A program made the position numbers and the translations under genes. A model generated the notes under the pieces. It was not told the origin of the DNA, did not search any database, and was given only the letters and a program-made list of their open reading frames with translations. Of a stretch of 64,000 bases of DNA, positions 53,115 through 63,718 are shown in pieces. The DNA is from Sinomonas susongensis (GTDB lineage: Bacteria; Actinomycetota; Actinomycetes; Actinomycetales; Micrococcaceae). The first letter of the stretch is position 1, and the number at the start of each line of letters is the position of its first letter. The stretch is from positions 207,331 through 271,330 of the forward strand of contig NZ_SSNH01000006.1 of NCBI RefSeq assembly GCF_005877005.1, in the 5' to 3' direction.

Positions 53115-55733
53115 CTAGCCCGCGTTGACGACGAGGCCGAGTTCCGCCTTGGACGCCAACCCCTCGTGCCTGGGCATGACGCGCACCGTGTAGCCGAACG
53201 GGCCCGAGTGCTCGATCATTGCCTTCCCGCTGAACATGTAGCGCCCGTTGCCAAGGTTCTGTGCCGCCTCGAGTTCTTCGATGCGCGTGTGCGTGAGCTC
53301 GTCGCTCTCGTCGACCCGACCGTAGCCGAGCTCCACGAGGACGTCGCTCGGGTTGAGGACACCGAGGTTGAGGTATGCGTTGACGTGCAGCGTGTCGCCG
53401 ATCTGCGGCACCTCGGAGAGCCCGCTCGAGTCGATGTGCTCGACGTGCACCTGTGACCAGTTCGTCCGGATGTGCTTCGTCCACGCGGCGAGCTCGCGGG
53501 CCTGCCGGAAGTCGTCGGCACGGGCCGAACGGCCGGAGGCGGCGGCCGGAGTGTAGAGCTCGCGCACGTAGTCTCCGAGCATGCGGTCGGCCGAGACGGC
53601 GGGGCCAAGGTGGGAGAGCGTGTGCTTGATCATCGAGATCCAGCTCTTCGGCACGCCGTGCGGCCCGTCGGGAGAGGGCCCCGCGGCACCCGCGGAATCC
53701 GCCCCGGCGGCCCGGTTGGGGACGCCGTAGAAGCGCGGCGCGATCTGGTTCTCGAGGAGGTCGTAGAGGGCTCCGGCCTCGACGTCGTCGCGCTCCTGGG
53801 CGCTCGCCTTGTCTCCGGCGGTCGGGATCGCCCAGCCGTTCTGCCCGTCGTACATCTCGTCCCACCAGCCGTCGAGGACCGAGAGGTTGAGGGAGCCGTT
53901 GATCGCAGCCTTCATCCCCGACGTTCCACAGGCCTCGAGCGGCCGCAGCGGGTTGTTGAGCCAGACGTCGCAGCCGGGGAACAGGGTGCGGGCCATCGCG
54001 ATGTCGTAGTTCGGGAGGAACGCGATCCGGTGCCGGACCTCGGGGTCGTCCGTGAACCGGACGAGGTCCTGGATCATCCGCTTGCCCGCCTCGTCGGCGG
54101 GATGCGACTTTCCGGCGACGACGATCTGGACCGGGCGCTCAGGATCGAGCAGGAGCCGCTTGAGCCGGGCCGGGTCGCGCAGCATGAGCGTGAGCCGCTT
54201 GTACGTCGGAACGCGGCGCGCGAAGCCGATCGTGAGCACGTCTGGATCCAGCACCGTGTCGGTCCAGCGCAGCTCGGCGTCTGCCGCGCCGCGCTTCTTC
54301 CACGAGGCGCGCACCCGCCGTCGTACGTCCTCGATGAGGCGACCGCGAAGCTTGCGCCGCACCGCCCAGATCTCCTCGTCGCTCACGTTGAAGACGAGGT
54401 CCCAGCGTCCGCCCACAGCTGCGCCGGGCTCCATGAGCTCGGCCATCGTCGTGACGCTGGGGTCGATCCAGGTGGGGACGTGCACGCCGTTCGTGACGGA
54501 CGTGATGGGCACCTCGGAGTGGTCGAAGCCCGGCCACAGCCCGGAGAACATTGCGCGGGAGACCTCGCCGTGAAGCTTGGCGACGCCGTTCGCACGCTGG
54601 GCGAGGCGGAGTCCCATGACGGCCATGTTGAACACCGAGGGGTCGCCGCCGTCGTAGCTCTCGCGGCCCAGCTCGAGGATCTTCGCGCTGGGCACATCCG
54701 GCGCGAGGCCCGCGTCGAAGAAGTACTTGATCTGCGCGGCATCGAAGCGGTCGATGCCCGCCGCGACAGGGGTGTGGGTCGTGAAGACGGTCGACGCGCG
54801 GCCCGCAACGAGTGCCTCGTCCCAGCTGAGCGGGTCCTCGGCTGCCATGAGCTCCTGGATCCGTTCGATCCCCAGGAAGCCAGCGTGGCCCTCGTTCGTG
54901 TGGAAGACCTCGGGCGTGTGACAGCCGGTGAGGCGCTCAAAGATCCGGAGCGCCTTGACGCCGCCCATGCCGAGGAGGAGTTCCTGCTGGAGGCGGTGGT
55001 CGCCGCCACCTCCGTACAGGCGGTCGGTGACCGCGCGTGCGCCGTCGTCGTTGGCCGGCACGTTCGAGTCGAGCAGGAGGAGCGGGACGCGGCCGACGTC
55101 GGCACGCCAGATGCAGGCGTGGAGCTTGCGGCCGTTGGGCAGGGGGAGCGTGACGACGGCGGGGCTGCCGTCCTCCTCCCTCACGAGCGTGAGGGGGAGC
55201 GCGTCCGGGTCGAGGACGGGATACGTCTCCTGCTGCCACGCGTCCCGGGAGAGCGCCTGCTTGAAGTAGCCGGACTGGTAGAGGAGGCCGACGCCGATGA
55301 GGGGCACCCCGAGGTCCGAGGCCGCCTTGAGGTGGTCGCCCGCGAGGATGCCGAGACCGCCCGAGTACTGGGGCAGGACCTCGGTGATGCCGAACTCCGG
55401 CGAGAAGTACGCGATGCACCGGGGCGCCTCGGTGCCGAGCGTCTGGTACCAGCGGGGGTCCTCGAGGTAACGGCGCAGATCCTCGCCCGCCTCGGCCACC
55501 CGCTCGACGACGTCTGCGTCGGCCGCGAGCGCGGCAAGCTTCTCCCGTGTGACAGACCCGAGGAAGCCGATCGGATCGTGCCGGCTCTCGGCCCACAGGT
55601 CCGGATCGAGGCTCTCGAAGAGGTCCCGCGTGGGTTGATGCCAGGACCAACGCAGATTGGTGGCGAGGGACGCCAGAGCCCCAATCGGTTCGGGGAGGAC
55701 GGTGCGGACGGTGAATCGACGGATGGCCTTCAC
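53115..55733 (-). CDS. glgP: Alpha-glucan phosphorylase
   Basis: 872-residue PLP-dependent phosphorylase releasing glucose 1-phosphate from glucan ends. The PLP lysine is Lys608 in EACGTSGMKAAINGSLN, and SPEFGITEVLPQYSGGLGILAGDH and VFTTHTPVAAGIDRF are hallmarks of the short actinobacterial/archaeal type (about 850). GTG 55733 is chosen: a -10 box TAGGGT lies seven bases upstream, and the extra 23 upstream residues are not protein-like. Divergent from glgE. Confidence 0.93.
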   Translation of the reverse strand: MKAIRRFTVRTVLPEPIGALASLATNLRWSWHQPTRDLFESLDPDLWAESRHDPIGFLGSVTREKLAALAADADVVERVAEAGEDLRRYLEDPRWYQTLGTEAPRCIAYFSPEFGITEVLPQYSGGLGILAGDHLKAASDLGVPLIGVGLLYQSGYFKQALSRDAWQQETYPVLDPDALPLTLVREEDGSPAVVTLPLPNGRKLHACIWRADVGRVPLLLLDSNVPANDDGARAVTDRLYGGGGDHRLQQELLLGMGGVKALRIFERLTGCHTPEVFHTNEGHAGFLGIERIQELMAAEDPLSWDEALVAGRASTVFTTHTPVAAGIDRFDAAQIKYFFDAGLAPDVPSAKILELGRESYDGGDPSVFNMAVMGLRLAQRANGVAKLHGEVSRAMFSGLWPGFDHSEVPITSVTNGVHVPTWIDPSVTTMAELMEPGAAVGGRWDLVFNVSDEEIWAVRRKLRGRLIEDVRRRVRASWKKRGAADAELRWTDTVLDPDVLTIGFARRVPTYKRLTLMLRDPARLKRLLLDPERPVQIVVAGKSHPADEAGKRMIQDLVRFTDDPEVRHRIAFLPNYDIAMARTLFPGCDVWLNNPLRPLEACGTSGMKAAINGSLNLSVLDGWWDEMYDGQNGWAIPTAGDKASAQERDDVEAGALYDLLENQIAPRFYGVPNRAAGADSAGAAGPSPDGPHGVPKSWISMIKHTLSHLGPAVSADRMLGDYVRELYTPAAASGRSARADDFRQARELAAWTKHIRTNWSQVHVEHIDSSGLSEVPQIGDTLHVNAYLNLGVLNPSDVLVELGYGRVDESDELTHTRIEELEAAQNLGNGRYMFSGKAMIEHSGPFGYTVRVMPRHEGLASKAELGLVVNAG

Positions 55734-55740
55734 GAGCGCC

Positions 55741-55746
55741 ACCCTA
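55741..55746 (-). promoter_or_regulatory. -10 box of glgP, leaderless type
   Basis: On the minus strand TAGGGT ends seven bases before GTG 55733. Confidence 0.55.
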
Positions 55747-55866
55747 TCCGAGCGCGACACGATGCTGAATACCCTCAGGTAACGAGCGGGTGAATGACGC
55801 ACTTCGCCTTCCCCTTACCCGACTTGCTCGTACGTCAAGCCCTTCGCTTTCGCCCGCGTGTCCGGC

Positions 55867-55872
55867 TATCGT
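55867..55872 (+). promoter_or_regulatory. Likely -10 box of glgE
   Basis: TATCGT lies 78 bases before the glgE start. An ATG at 55878, five bases downstream, opens a frame different from glgE and could give a leader peptide, but no coding character is evident. Confidence 0.4.
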
Positions 55873-55950
55873 GGCGCATGAATCGGCCCTCTCGGTTCGG
55901 TCTTCGCAGATCGAGCCTCGGGGCTGTGTCCGCCGCGAAAGGATTCCGCA

Positions 55951-57978
55951 GTGCCTGGACTCGAGACCGCGCTTCCCGACAAGCTCCGCTTCGGACGGTT
56001 CCCCATCACCGATGTCTCGCCTCTCGTCGAGGGAGGCCGGTTCCCCGCCAAGGCCCTCCCGGGCGAACAGATTCTGGTCGCGGCGACGGCGACCCGCGAA
56101 GGGCACGATGCGCTCGGCGTCACCGCCGTCCTCCACAGCCCGCAGGGCGAGGAGAAGCAGCGTGTGCGGCTCGAGTCGCTGGGGCCGGGCCTCGACCGTT
56201 GGGGGGGAGTGCTCACGCCGGGCGAGCCCGGCCTCTGGAGCTTCACGATCGAGGCGTGGCACGACCGGTACGGCACCTGGCATCACAACGCGGACGTCAA
56301 GATCGCCGCGGGCGTGGACGTCGAGCTCATGCTCGCCGAGGGTGCCGCACTCCTGCGGGACGCGGCCGACGACGAGGCCCGCCCCGAGGCCGACCGCGCC
56401 GTCCTGCGTGGGGCGGCGGAGATCCTCGCAGACGGGAATCGGCCCGTCGAGGAGCGGCTGGCGGCCGGGGAAACCCCCGAAGTCCTGGGGGTCATCGAGC
56501 GCCGCCCGATCCGCGAGCTTGTGACCGAGACGGAGCACTTCCCGCTCCTCGTCGAGCGTGACCGCGCCGGCCGCGGCGCCTGGTACGAATTCTTCCCCCG
56601 CTCCGAGGGGGCCTATCGCGATCCCGAGACCGGGCAGTGGACGTCGGGGAACTTCCGCACGGCGGCGGAACGCCTTCCCGGTGTGGCAGCGATGGGATTC
56701 GACGTCATCTACCTCCCGCCGGTCCACCCGATCGGGCACGCGTTCCGCAAGGGGCCCAACAATTCCCTCAACGCGGGCCCGGGCGATCCCGGCTCGCCGT
56801 GGGCCATCGGCTCGGCCGAGGGCGGCCACGACGCGATCCATCCTGACCTCGGCACGTTCGATGACTTCGACGCATTCGTCGCCCGTGCGCGCGAGGTCGG
56901 CCTCGAGGTGGCCCTCGACCTCGCGCTCCAGGCGTCGCCCGACCATCCCTGGGTCGAGTCCCACCCGGAGTGGTTCACGACCCGGGTGGACGGCTCGATC
57001 GCGTACGCCGAGAACCCGCCGAAGAAGTACCAGGACATCTACCCGCTCAACTTCGACAACGACCCCGAGGGCCTGAGCAAGGAGGTGCTGCGGATCGTGA
57101 ACCTGTGGATCGACCACGGGGTCAGGATCTTCCGCGTCGACAACCCCCACACGAAGCCGGTGTGGTTCTGGGAATGGCTCATCGGCAAGGTCAACGACGA
57201 GCACGGCGACATCGTCTTCCTCGCAGAGGCGTTCACTCGGCCGGCGATGATGAAGGCCCTCGGGCGGGCGGGGTTCCAACAGTCCTACACGTATTTCACG
57301 TGGCGGAACACGCGCACCGAACTTGAAGAGTTCTTCACGATGATCTCGAAGGACTGGGCTCCGTTCTACCGACCGAACCTCTTCGTGAACACCCCGGACA
57401 TCCTCACCGAGTACCTGCAGTACGGCGGCATCCCGGCATTCAAGGCCCGCGCCGTGCTCGCGTCCACGGCCGCGCCGACGTGGGGCATGTATGCCGGGTT
57501 CGAGCTCTTCGAGCACGTGGCCCGCCCCGGGGCGGAGGAGTACATCGACAACGAGAAGTACGAGTACAAGCAGCGCGATTGGGCGCGAGCCGAGGCCGAG
57601 GGCCGCTCCCTCGCGCCGTACATCACGCGGCTGAACGAGATCCGTCGCGCCCATCCGGCGCTCGAGGACCTCCAGAACCTCACGCTCCACTGGAGTACGG
57701 ACGACGCCACGATCGTGTTCTCGAAGCACAAGGTCCTCGAGGACGGAAGCAAGGACACTCTCATCGTCGTGGTCAACCTCGACCCCCTCAGCGCGCGCGA
57801 ATCCTCCGTGCACCTGGACCTCGAATCACTTGATCTCGACCCGGATCTCTTCGACAGCGAGGGGAAGTTCCGTGTTGACGACCTCATTTCGGGGCAAAGC
57901 TGGCAGTGGGGAGCAGACAACTACGTCCGTCTCGACGCCTACGTCGAACCGGCGCACATCCTGCATGTGCGGCGCTAG
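55951..57978 (+). CDS. glgE: Alpha-1,4-glucan:maltose-1-phosphate maltosyltransferase
   Basis: 675-residue GH13 enzyme adding maltose from maltose 1-phosphate to alpha-glucan. Catalytic Asp397 is in IFRVDNPHTKP and Glu426 in FLAEAFTRP; the phosphate/maltose region EFFPRSEG and NNSLNAGPGDPGSPW are hallmarks of GlgE. GTG 55951 follows AAAGGA by seven bases. With treS and mak-glgB it forms the complete trehalose-to-glucan route. Confidence 0.96.
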   Translation: MPGLETALPDKLRFGRFPITDVSPLVEGGRFPAKALPGEQILVAATATREGHDALGVTAVLHSPQGEEKQRVRLESLGPGLDRWGGVLTPGEPGLWSFTIEAWHDRYGTWHHNADVKIAAGVDVELMLAEGAALLRDAADDEARPEADRAVLRGAAEILADGNRPVEERLAAGETPEVLGVIERRPIRELVTETEHFPLLVERDRAGRGAWYEFFPRSEGAYRDPETGQWTSGNFRTAAERLPGVAAMGFDVIYLPPVHPIGHAFRKGPNNSLNAGPGDPGSPWAIGSAEGGHDAIHPDLGTFDDFDAFVARAREVGLEVALDLALQASPDHPWVESHPEWFTTRVDGSIAYAENPPKKYQDIYPLNFDNDPEGLSKEVLRIVNLWIDHGVRIFRVDNPHTKPVWFWEWLIGKVNDEHGDIVFLAEAFTRPAMMKALGRAGFQQSYTYFTWRNTRTELEEFFTMISKDWAPFYRPNLFVNTPDILTEYLQYGGIPAFKARAVLASTAAPTWGMYAGFELFEHVARPGAEEYIDNEKYEYKQRDWARAEAEGRSLAPYITRLNEIRRAHPALEDLQNLTLHWSTDDATIVFSKHKVLEDGSKDTLIVVVNLDPLSARESSVHLDLESLDLDPDLFDSEGKFRVDDLISGQSWQWGADNYVRLDAYVEPAHILHVRR

Positions 57979-58077
57979 GCGGCGGGAGAGGGGCGCTAGC
58001 CGACCGCAGCGGCCGGCGCTACCGTAGCCTCACTGCCCGGACACGTCGGCAAGACCGTCGGAAGGAGCACACGCCAG

Positions 58078-59883
58078 ATGAACCTAGGCCAGCAGGCGAA
58101 GCAGAACTTCAATGTGAACGCGCCAGGCCTCCAACACGATCCGTACTGGTATCGCAAGGCGGTGTTCTACGAGGTTCTCGTCAGGGCTTTTGCGGACGCC
58201 AATGGCGACGGATCTGGCGATATCCAAGGCCTCATCGACAAGCTCGACTACCTGCAGTGGCTCGGGGTCGACTGCCTCTGGCTGCCACCCTTCTTCGAGT
58301 CGCCCCTGCGGGACGGTGGCTACGACGTCTCGGACTACGAGTCGGTGCTGCCGGAATTCGGCTCGATCAGCGACTTCCAGCGGCTCGTCGCCGAGGCCCA
58401 TGCCCGCGGCGTGCGGATCATCATCGACCTTCCGATCAACCACACCTCGGACCAGCACCGCTGGTTTCAGGAGTCGAGGCGGAACCCCGACGGGCCGTAC
58501 GGCGACTTCTATGTCTGGAGCGATACCGACCAGAAGTACACGGACGCGCGCATCATCTTCATCGACACGGAGGAGTCGAACTGGACGTTCGACCCGATCC
58601 GTCGGCAGTTCTTCTGGCACCGCTTCTTCAGCCACCAGCCGGACCTCAACTTCGAGAACCCGGCCGTAGTCGAGGCTGTCTTCGACGTCTTCAGGTTCTG
58701 GCTGGACCAGGGCGTCGACGGCATCCGGGCGGATGCCATCCCGTACCTCTTCGAGGAGGAGGGTACCAACTGCGAGAACCTGCCCGCGACCCATGAGTTC
58801 CTCGTCAAGCTTCGCGCGATGATGGACCAGAAGTACCCGGGCCGGATCATCATCGCCGAGGCCAACCAGCCCCCGCACGAGGTGGTCGAGTACTTCGGCT
58901 CCGAGGAAGCGCCCGAGTGCCATATGGCATTCCACTTCCCGATCATGCCGCGCCTCTACTACGCGCTCCGGGACCAGCGCGCCAAGCCGATCATCGACAC
59001 CATGATCGACACCCCGGATATACCTCCGGGCGCGCAGTGGGGCACGTTCCTCCGCAACCATGACGAGCTCACGCTCGAGATGGTCACGATCGAGGAGCGC
59101 GAGGCCATGCTCGGCTGGTATGCCTCGGACCCTCGGATGCGGGCCAACATCGGCATCCGGCGCCGCCTCGCCCCTCTGCTGGACAATTCCCGCCACGAGA
59201 TCGAGCTCATCAATGCGCTCCTGCTCTCGCTGCCGGGCAGCCCGTTCCTCTACTACGGGGACGAGGTGGGCATGGGCGACAACATCTGGCTCCAGGATCG
59301 CGACGCCGTGCGGACGCCGATGCAGTGGAATCCCGACCGCAACGCGGGCTTCTCGGTCGCGGACCCCGGGAAGCTCTACCTGCCGACGATCCAATCGCTT
59401 GTCTACAACTATTCGATGGCGAACGTGGAAGCGGAAATGGCCCACTCGGGTTCGCTCCTGCGCTGGACGAGGAACATCCTCGGAGTGCGCCGCGGACACC
59501 CGGTGTTCGGCCTGGGCTCCTACCGGAACATCGGCGCCGACGTCGAACAGGTGCTGGCGTTCGTCCGGGAGCTCAGACCGAACGAGGTTCCCGGGGAACC
59601 GGGGGAGACCGTCCTGTGCGTCTTCAACCTGTCGGGCCATCCCGTTGCCGCGCACCTTGACCTCGCGGGCTTCGAGGGACGCGGGCTCCGCGACCTCTTC
59701 GGGGGCGAGCCGTTCTCACAGGTCGGCGCCGACGGCCGGTTCCATGTGACCCTGGGCCCGCACGGGTACTACTGGCTGCGGATCCGCAGTGCCGGAAGCG
59801 TCCCGAGCAGCCCGTTCACTCAGGCGATGCCGATCATCACCTCGAGCGGTACCGTCACCCACGAGGGGGAACTGGTCGAATGA
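58078..59883 (+). CDS. treS: Trehalose synthase (maltose-trehalose isomerase)
   Basis: 601-residue GH13 enzyme interconverting trehalose and maltose. Catalytic residues are Asp219 ([10 protein letters not shown]), Glu261 (IIAEANQPP) and Asp329 ([10 protein letters not shown]). [14 protein letters not shown] [14 protein letters not shown] is intact. ATG 58078 follows GGAAGGAG at a longer than usual spacing. It overlaps the mak-glgB frame by four bases, so products are made together. Confidence 0.95.
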   Translation: MNLGQQAKQNFNVNAPGLQHDPYWYRKAVFYEVLVRAFADANGDGSGDIQGLIDKLDYLQWLGVDCLWLPPFFESPLRDGGYDVSDYESVLPEFGSISDFQRLVAEAHARGVRIIIDLPINHTSDQHRWFQESRRNPDGPYGDFYVWSDTDQKYTDARIIFIDTEESNWTFDPIRRQFFWHRFFSHQPDLNFENPAVVEAVFDVFRFWLDQGVDGIRADAIPYLFEEEGTNCENLPATHEFLVKLRAMMDQKYPGRIIIAEANQPPHEVVEYFGSEEAPECHMAFHFPIMPRLYYALRDQRAKPIIDTMIDTPDIPPGAQWGTFLRNHDELTLEMVTIEEREAMLGWYASDPRMRANIGIRRRLAPLLDNSRHEIELINALLLSLPGSPFLYYGDEVGMGDNIWLQDRDAVRTPMQWNPDRNAGFSVADPGKLYLPTIQSLVYNYSMANVEAEMAHSGSLLRWTRNILGVRRGHPVFGLGSYRNIGADVEQVLAFVRELRPNEVPGEPGETVLCVFNLSGHPVAAHLDLAGFEGRGLRDLFGGEPFSQVGADGRFHVTLGPHGYYWLRIRSAGSVPSSPFTQAMPIITSSGTVTHEGELVE

Positions 59884-62800
59884 CCCACACCCAAGAAGAG
59901 CCCATCCTCACTCCGCCGCTCGCCGAGCTCTTCGAGCGTTGGCTCCCGTCCCAGCGCTGGTACCCGGCCAAGGGCCGTCAGGCTGAGTTCGCCCGCACGG
60001 GCAGCATCCGGCTCGAGGACCCCGAGGGCCAGGTGGACATCGAGATCCAGCTGGTCAAGGTCAAGGCCGGCCGGCTCGAGGTCGTGCTCAACGTCCCCGT
60101 GACGTACAGGGAGGAGCCGCTCCCGGAAGCCGGGCACGCCCTCATCGGGCGGAGCGAACATTCGGCGTTCGGCCCGAGGTGGATCTACGACGGGGTGCAT
60201 GACCCTGCGTTCGTCCGCGCGCTCCTGGCCCTCATTTCATCCGGGGGCCCCGCGAAGGCCGGGACGGCTTGGGGCCGCACGAGTGGCGCGGGCCGCATCC
60301 CGACCGGCGACGTGACGTGCCGCGTCCTCTCGAGCGAGCAGTCGAACACCTCGATCATCGTTCGGTCGGATGAGGCCGAGGCGATGGTGAAGGTGCTCCG
60401 CCAGCCGGCCGACGGTCTCAACCCCGAAGTCGAGCTGGGCGCAGCGCTCGCCCGTGTCGGCGCCGCCGACGTGCCCGCAACCCTCGGATGGGTCGACGGC
60501 GCGTGGAGCCTCCACGGCGACGGCTCGGTGCGCGGTCAGCTCGCCGTCGTCCATGAATTCCTGCCCGGCGGGAAGGACCTGTGGCAGCTCGCGCTCGACG
60601 CCGCGGCGGCAGGCGAGGAATTCTCGGGGCACGCGCGCGGGCTCGGAGCGGCGACGGCGCGCGTCCACCAGGCGCTCGAGACCAGTCTGGGCAGCGAGGA
60701 ACTCGACAATGACGCCGCGATCGAGTTCCTGGGCGTCCTCGGCGAGCGGCTCCGGGCTGCATGGCAGGAGGTGCGGGGAAGCGTGGGGCTGCCTGACGAG
60801 GCGCTCGAGCGGCTGCTCGAGACTCTCGCGGGCGAGGCGCGGGGCCTGCGCGTCCAGAGGGTCCACGGCGACCTCCACCTCGGCCAGATCCTGCACTTCC
60901 CGGACCACTCCGAGCGCCCCTACGCGATCCTCGACTTCGAGGGCGAGCCCCTCCGCCCAGTCGCGGAGCGGAGCCGACCCGACGTGCCGCTCCGCGACGT
61001 CGTCGGGATGCTGCGCTCGTTCGACTACGCTGCCGGAGCCGCGGAGCGCACGGTGCCGGCTGCCCGGGTTCCCGCCGGGTGGGCCGATGCTGCGGGCCGC
61101 GCCTTCTGGGAGGGCTACGCCGAGGTGCTGCCTCAGCCCGACCCGTTCGACGGGCCGCTCTTCGCGGCCCTCTGGCTCGACAAGGCGCTCTACGAGGTTG
61201 CGTACGAAGAGCGGAACCGGCCCGCCTGGGCCGAGATCCCGCTGCGTGCGGTCCGCGCAGCGCTGAGCGCCTACGTTCCCGAGGGAGAGCACGCCGTGCC
61301 CCTCGCTCAAAGCAGACTCGCAGAACCGACGGTTGCAAGCCGTCCAGGAGAGGAGAGTGACGTGTCGGAGCACACTGAGCAGGAGGGTGCCGAGACTCGG
61401 GGGAGGGTGGATTCCATCGCCCCGATCCCGGTCCCCCAGGATGTCCTGAGCCGCGTCGCGTCCGGATCGTTCCACGCTCCGCACGCAGTCCTCGGAGCAC
61501 ATCTCGGCGAAGGCGGATCCGTGACCATCCGGACGGTCAAGCACCTCGCGACCGGAGTCACCGCGATCACCCCGGAGGGCCGCGTCCCGCTGCACCATGA
61601 GTCCCACGGGGTCTGGGTCGTCGCGCTCCCTCCGAGGGAGGACGGCGGCGTGCCCGACTATCGCCTCGAGGTCGAGTACGGCGACGGCCACGTCGTCAAC
61701 GTCGACGAGCCGTACCGGTTCATGCCGACGCTCGGCGAGCTGGACCTCTACCTGATCGGCGAGGGACGCCACGAACAGCTGTGGAAGGCGCTCGGCGCCC
61801 GCGTGCAGCACTACCACTCGGTCCTGGGCGACATCGAGGGGACGGCGTTCTCCGTCTGGGCCCCCAACGCACAGGCCGTCCAGGTGAAGGGCGACTTCAA
61901 CGGCTGGGACGGACGCGAGCACGCTATGCGGAGCCTCGGCTCCTCCGGAGTGTGGGAGATCTTCATCCCCGGCGTTGTAGCAGGGGCGTGCTACAAGTTC
62001 GGCATCCTCACCAAGTCCGGCCACTGGATCGAGCGCGCCGACCCCATGGCATTCGGCACCGAGGTTCCGCCGCGCACGGCCTCGCGCGTCGTCGAGTCGC
62101 GGTACGCGTTCAAGGACGAGGAGTGGATGCGGGCCCGCGCAACCCGTGACCCCCACAACCTGCCCATGAGCGTCTACGAGGTGCACCTGGGCTCATGGCG
62201 GCCGGGGCTCAGCTACCGGGAGCTCGCGACGGAACTCGTCGAGTACGTCAAGGAGATGGGCTTCACCCACGTCGAGTTCATGCCGGTCGCCGAGCACCCG
62301 TTCGGCGGGTCGTGGGGCTACCAGGTCACGTCCTACTACGCCCCCACGTCGCGGTTCGGCCACCCGGACGACTTCCGCTACCTCGTGGACCAGCTCCACC
62401 AGGCCGGCATCGGCGTGATCGTGGACTGGGTGCCCGCCCACTTCCCCAAGGATGAATGGGCCCTCGCACGCTTCGACGGCGAGCCCCTCTACGAGCACGC
62501 CGATCCGATGCAGGGCGAGCACCCGGACTGGGGCACCTACATCTTCAATTTCGGCCGGACCGAGGTGCGGAACTTCCTCGTGGCGAACGCCCTGTTCTGG
62601 TTCGAGGAGTACCACATCGACGGTCTGCGGGTGGACGCCGTCGCGTCGATGCTCTACCTCGACTATTCGCGCAAGGAAGGGGAGTGGCGGCCGAACCAGT
62701 TCGGTGGCCGCGAGAACCTCGAGGCGATCTCCTTCCTTCAGGAGGCGAACGCGACGGCGTACAAGCGGAGCCCCGGCATCGTCATGATCGCCGAGGAGTC

Positions 62801-63605
62801 CACCGCCTTCCCCGGCGTCACGAAGCCGACGTCGATGAACGGGCTCGGCTTCGGGCTCAAGTGGAACATGGGGTGGATGCACGATTCTCTGCAGTACATG
62901 CACGAGGACCCGTTCAACCGACGCTGGCACCACAACCAGATCACGTTCTCGATCATGTACGCGTTCAGCGAGAACTTCCTGCTCCCGATCAGCCATGACG
63001 AGGTTGTTCACGGCAAGGGCTCGATGCTGCGGAAGATGCCGGGGGACCGCTGGCAGCAGCTCGCCAACCTCCGTGCGTTCTACGCATACCAGTGGGCGCA
63101 TCCGGGCAAGCAGCTCATCTTCATGGGCTGCGAGTTCGGGCAGGAGGGAGAGTGGAACCAGGAGCACGGCCTCGACTGGTGGCTCGCTGACACGGAACCG
63201 CACAAGGGCCTGCAGCGGCTGCTCCGGGACCTCAACAAGGTGTACCGCGAGACGCCTGCCCTCTACAGCCAGGACAACGACCCGGCTGGGTTCGAGTGGA
63301 TCCGCGGGGACGACGACAACCACAACGTCCTCTCGTTCGTCCGATGGTCTGCCGACGGCCGGCCGCTCGTGTGCCTTGTCAACTTCGCCGGCAACCCCCA
63401 CCTCGACTACACGACGGGGGTCCCGTTGAGCGGTGCCTGGCGCGAGGTCGTCAACACGGACGCGACGGAGTACGGCGGCTCGGGGGTCACGAATGGCGGC
63501 CTCGTCATGGCCGAAGCACGCGAGTGGGACGGGAAGCCCGCATCGGTGACCCTGACGCTGCCGCCGCTGGGCGCCGTGTACCTCGTGCCCGAGTCCCAGG
63601 AGTAA
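59880..63605 (+). CDS. Maltokinase-branching enzyme fusion
   Basis: 1241 residues in one frame. Residues 1-470 are maltokinase (Mak/Pep2), making maltose 1-phosphate with ATP; catalytic Asp331 lies in [12 protein letters not shown] and DFEGEPLRP binds metal. Residues about 510-1241 are a complete 1,4-alpha-glucan branching enzyme (GlgB) with an N-terminal beta domain, Asp919 ([11 protein letters not shown]), Glu972 (MIAEESTAF) and [12 protein letters not shown]. The joint is an open linker. At 61362 a GTG with AGGAGAGGAG six bases upstream could start a separate GlgB of 747 residues. Known members are usually two genes; fusion forms do exist in some actinobacteria as far as I recall. Confidence 0.93.
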   Translation: MTHTQEEPILTPPLAELFERWLPSQRWYPAKGRQAEFARTGSIRLEDPEGQVDIEIQLVKVKAGRLEVVLNVPVTYREEPLPEAGHALIGRSEHSAFGPRWIYDGVHDPAFVRALLALISSGGPAKAGTAWGRTSGAGRIPTGDVTCRVLSSEQSNTSIIVRSDEAEAMVKVLRQPADGLNPEVELGAALARVGAADVPATLGWVDGAWSLHGDGSVRGQLAVVHEFLPGGKDLWQLALDAAAAGEEFSGHARGLGAATARVHQALETSLGSEELDNDAAIEFLGVLGERLRAAWQEVRGSVGLPDEALERLLETLAGEARGLRVQRVHGDLHLGQILHFPDHSERPYAILDFEGEPLRPVAERSRPDVPLRDVVGMLRSFDYAAGAAERTVPAARVPAGWADAAGRAFWEGYAEVLPQPDPFDGPLFAALWLDKALYEVAYEERNRPAWAEIPLRAVRAALSAYVPEGEHAVPLAQSRLAEPTVASRPGEESDVSEHTEQEGAETRGRVDSIAPIPVPQDVLSRVASGSFHAPHAVLGAHLGEGGSVTIRTVKHLATGVTAITPEGRVPLHHESHGVWVVALPPREDGGVPDYRLEVEYGDGHVVNVDEPYRFMPTLGELDLYLIGEGRHEQLWKALGARVQHYHSVLGDIEGTAFSVWAPNAQAVQVKGDFNGWDGREHAMRSLGSSGVWEIFIPGVVAGACYKFGILTKSGHWIERADPMAFGTEVPPRTASRVVESRYAFKDEEWMRARATRDPHNLPMSVYEVHLGSWRPGLSYRELATELVEYVKEMGFTHVEFMPVAEHPFGGSWGYQVTSYYAPTSRFGHPDDFRYLVDQLHQAGIGVIVDWVPAHFPKDEWALARFDGEPLYEHADPMQGEHPDWGTYIFNFGRTEVRNFLVANALFWFEEYHIDGLRVDAVASMLYLDYSRKEGEWRPNQFGGRENLEAISFLQEANATAYKRSPGIVMIAEESTAFPGVTKPTSMNGLGFGLKWNMGWMHDSLQYMHEDPFNRRWHHNQITFSIMYAFSENFLLPISHDEVVHGKGSMLRKMPGDRWQQLANLRAFYAYQWAHPGKQLIFMGCEFGQEGEWNQEHGLDWWLADTEPHKGLQRLLRDLNKVYRETPALYSQDNDPAGFEWIRGDDDNHNVLSFVRWSADGRPLVCLVNFAGNPHLDYTTGVPLSGAWREVVNTDATEYGGSGVTNGGLVMAEAREWDGKPASVTLTLPPLGAVYLVPESQE
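61346..61364 (+). promoter_or_regulatory. Internal ribosome-binding site and GTG for GlgB
   Basis: AGGAGAGGAGAG (61346-61357) precedes an in-frame GTG (61362-61364) that reads VSEHTEQEG, the typical beginning of a GlgB. This lies at the Mak-GlgB junction and may allow GlgB to be made alone from the same message. Confidence 0.6.
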
Positions 63606-63634
63606 GGCAGGAGCAAGGCGGACAGGAGTAAGGC

Positions 63635-63668
63635 GATGGGCCCGGAATCTGCGGATTCCGGGCCCATC
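63635..63668 (+). terminator. 15-bp hairpin after mak-glgB
   Basis: GATGGGCCCGGAATC pairs perfectly with GATTCCGGGCCCATC around a TGCG loop. There is no T-run. It isolates the glucan operon from the rRNA promoter. Confidence 0.75.
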
Positions 63669-63688
63669 TGTCGGGGCCGCTCCGACGG

Positions 63689-63718
63689 TTGGCACTCCCT
63701 CCGAAGCGGTGGTATAGT
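63689..63718 (+). promoter_or_regulatory. rRNA operon promoter
   Basis: TTGGCA (63689-63694) and TATAGT (63713-63718) are 18 bases apart, the best sigma-70-type promoter in the window. It points to the 16S gene that begins beyond the right edge. Confidence 0.75.

Noticed and set aside
53472..55793. Long open frame (773 codons) opposite glgP
   Set aside because: It is the antisense of a well-supported phosphorylase; its sequence is rich in Arg, Asp, Glu and Val in patterns typical of complementary high-GC codons.
60237..62186. Long minus-strand frame opposite mak-glgB
   Set aside because: Antisense shadow of a gene with clear catalytic motifs; no ribosome-binding site or domain.
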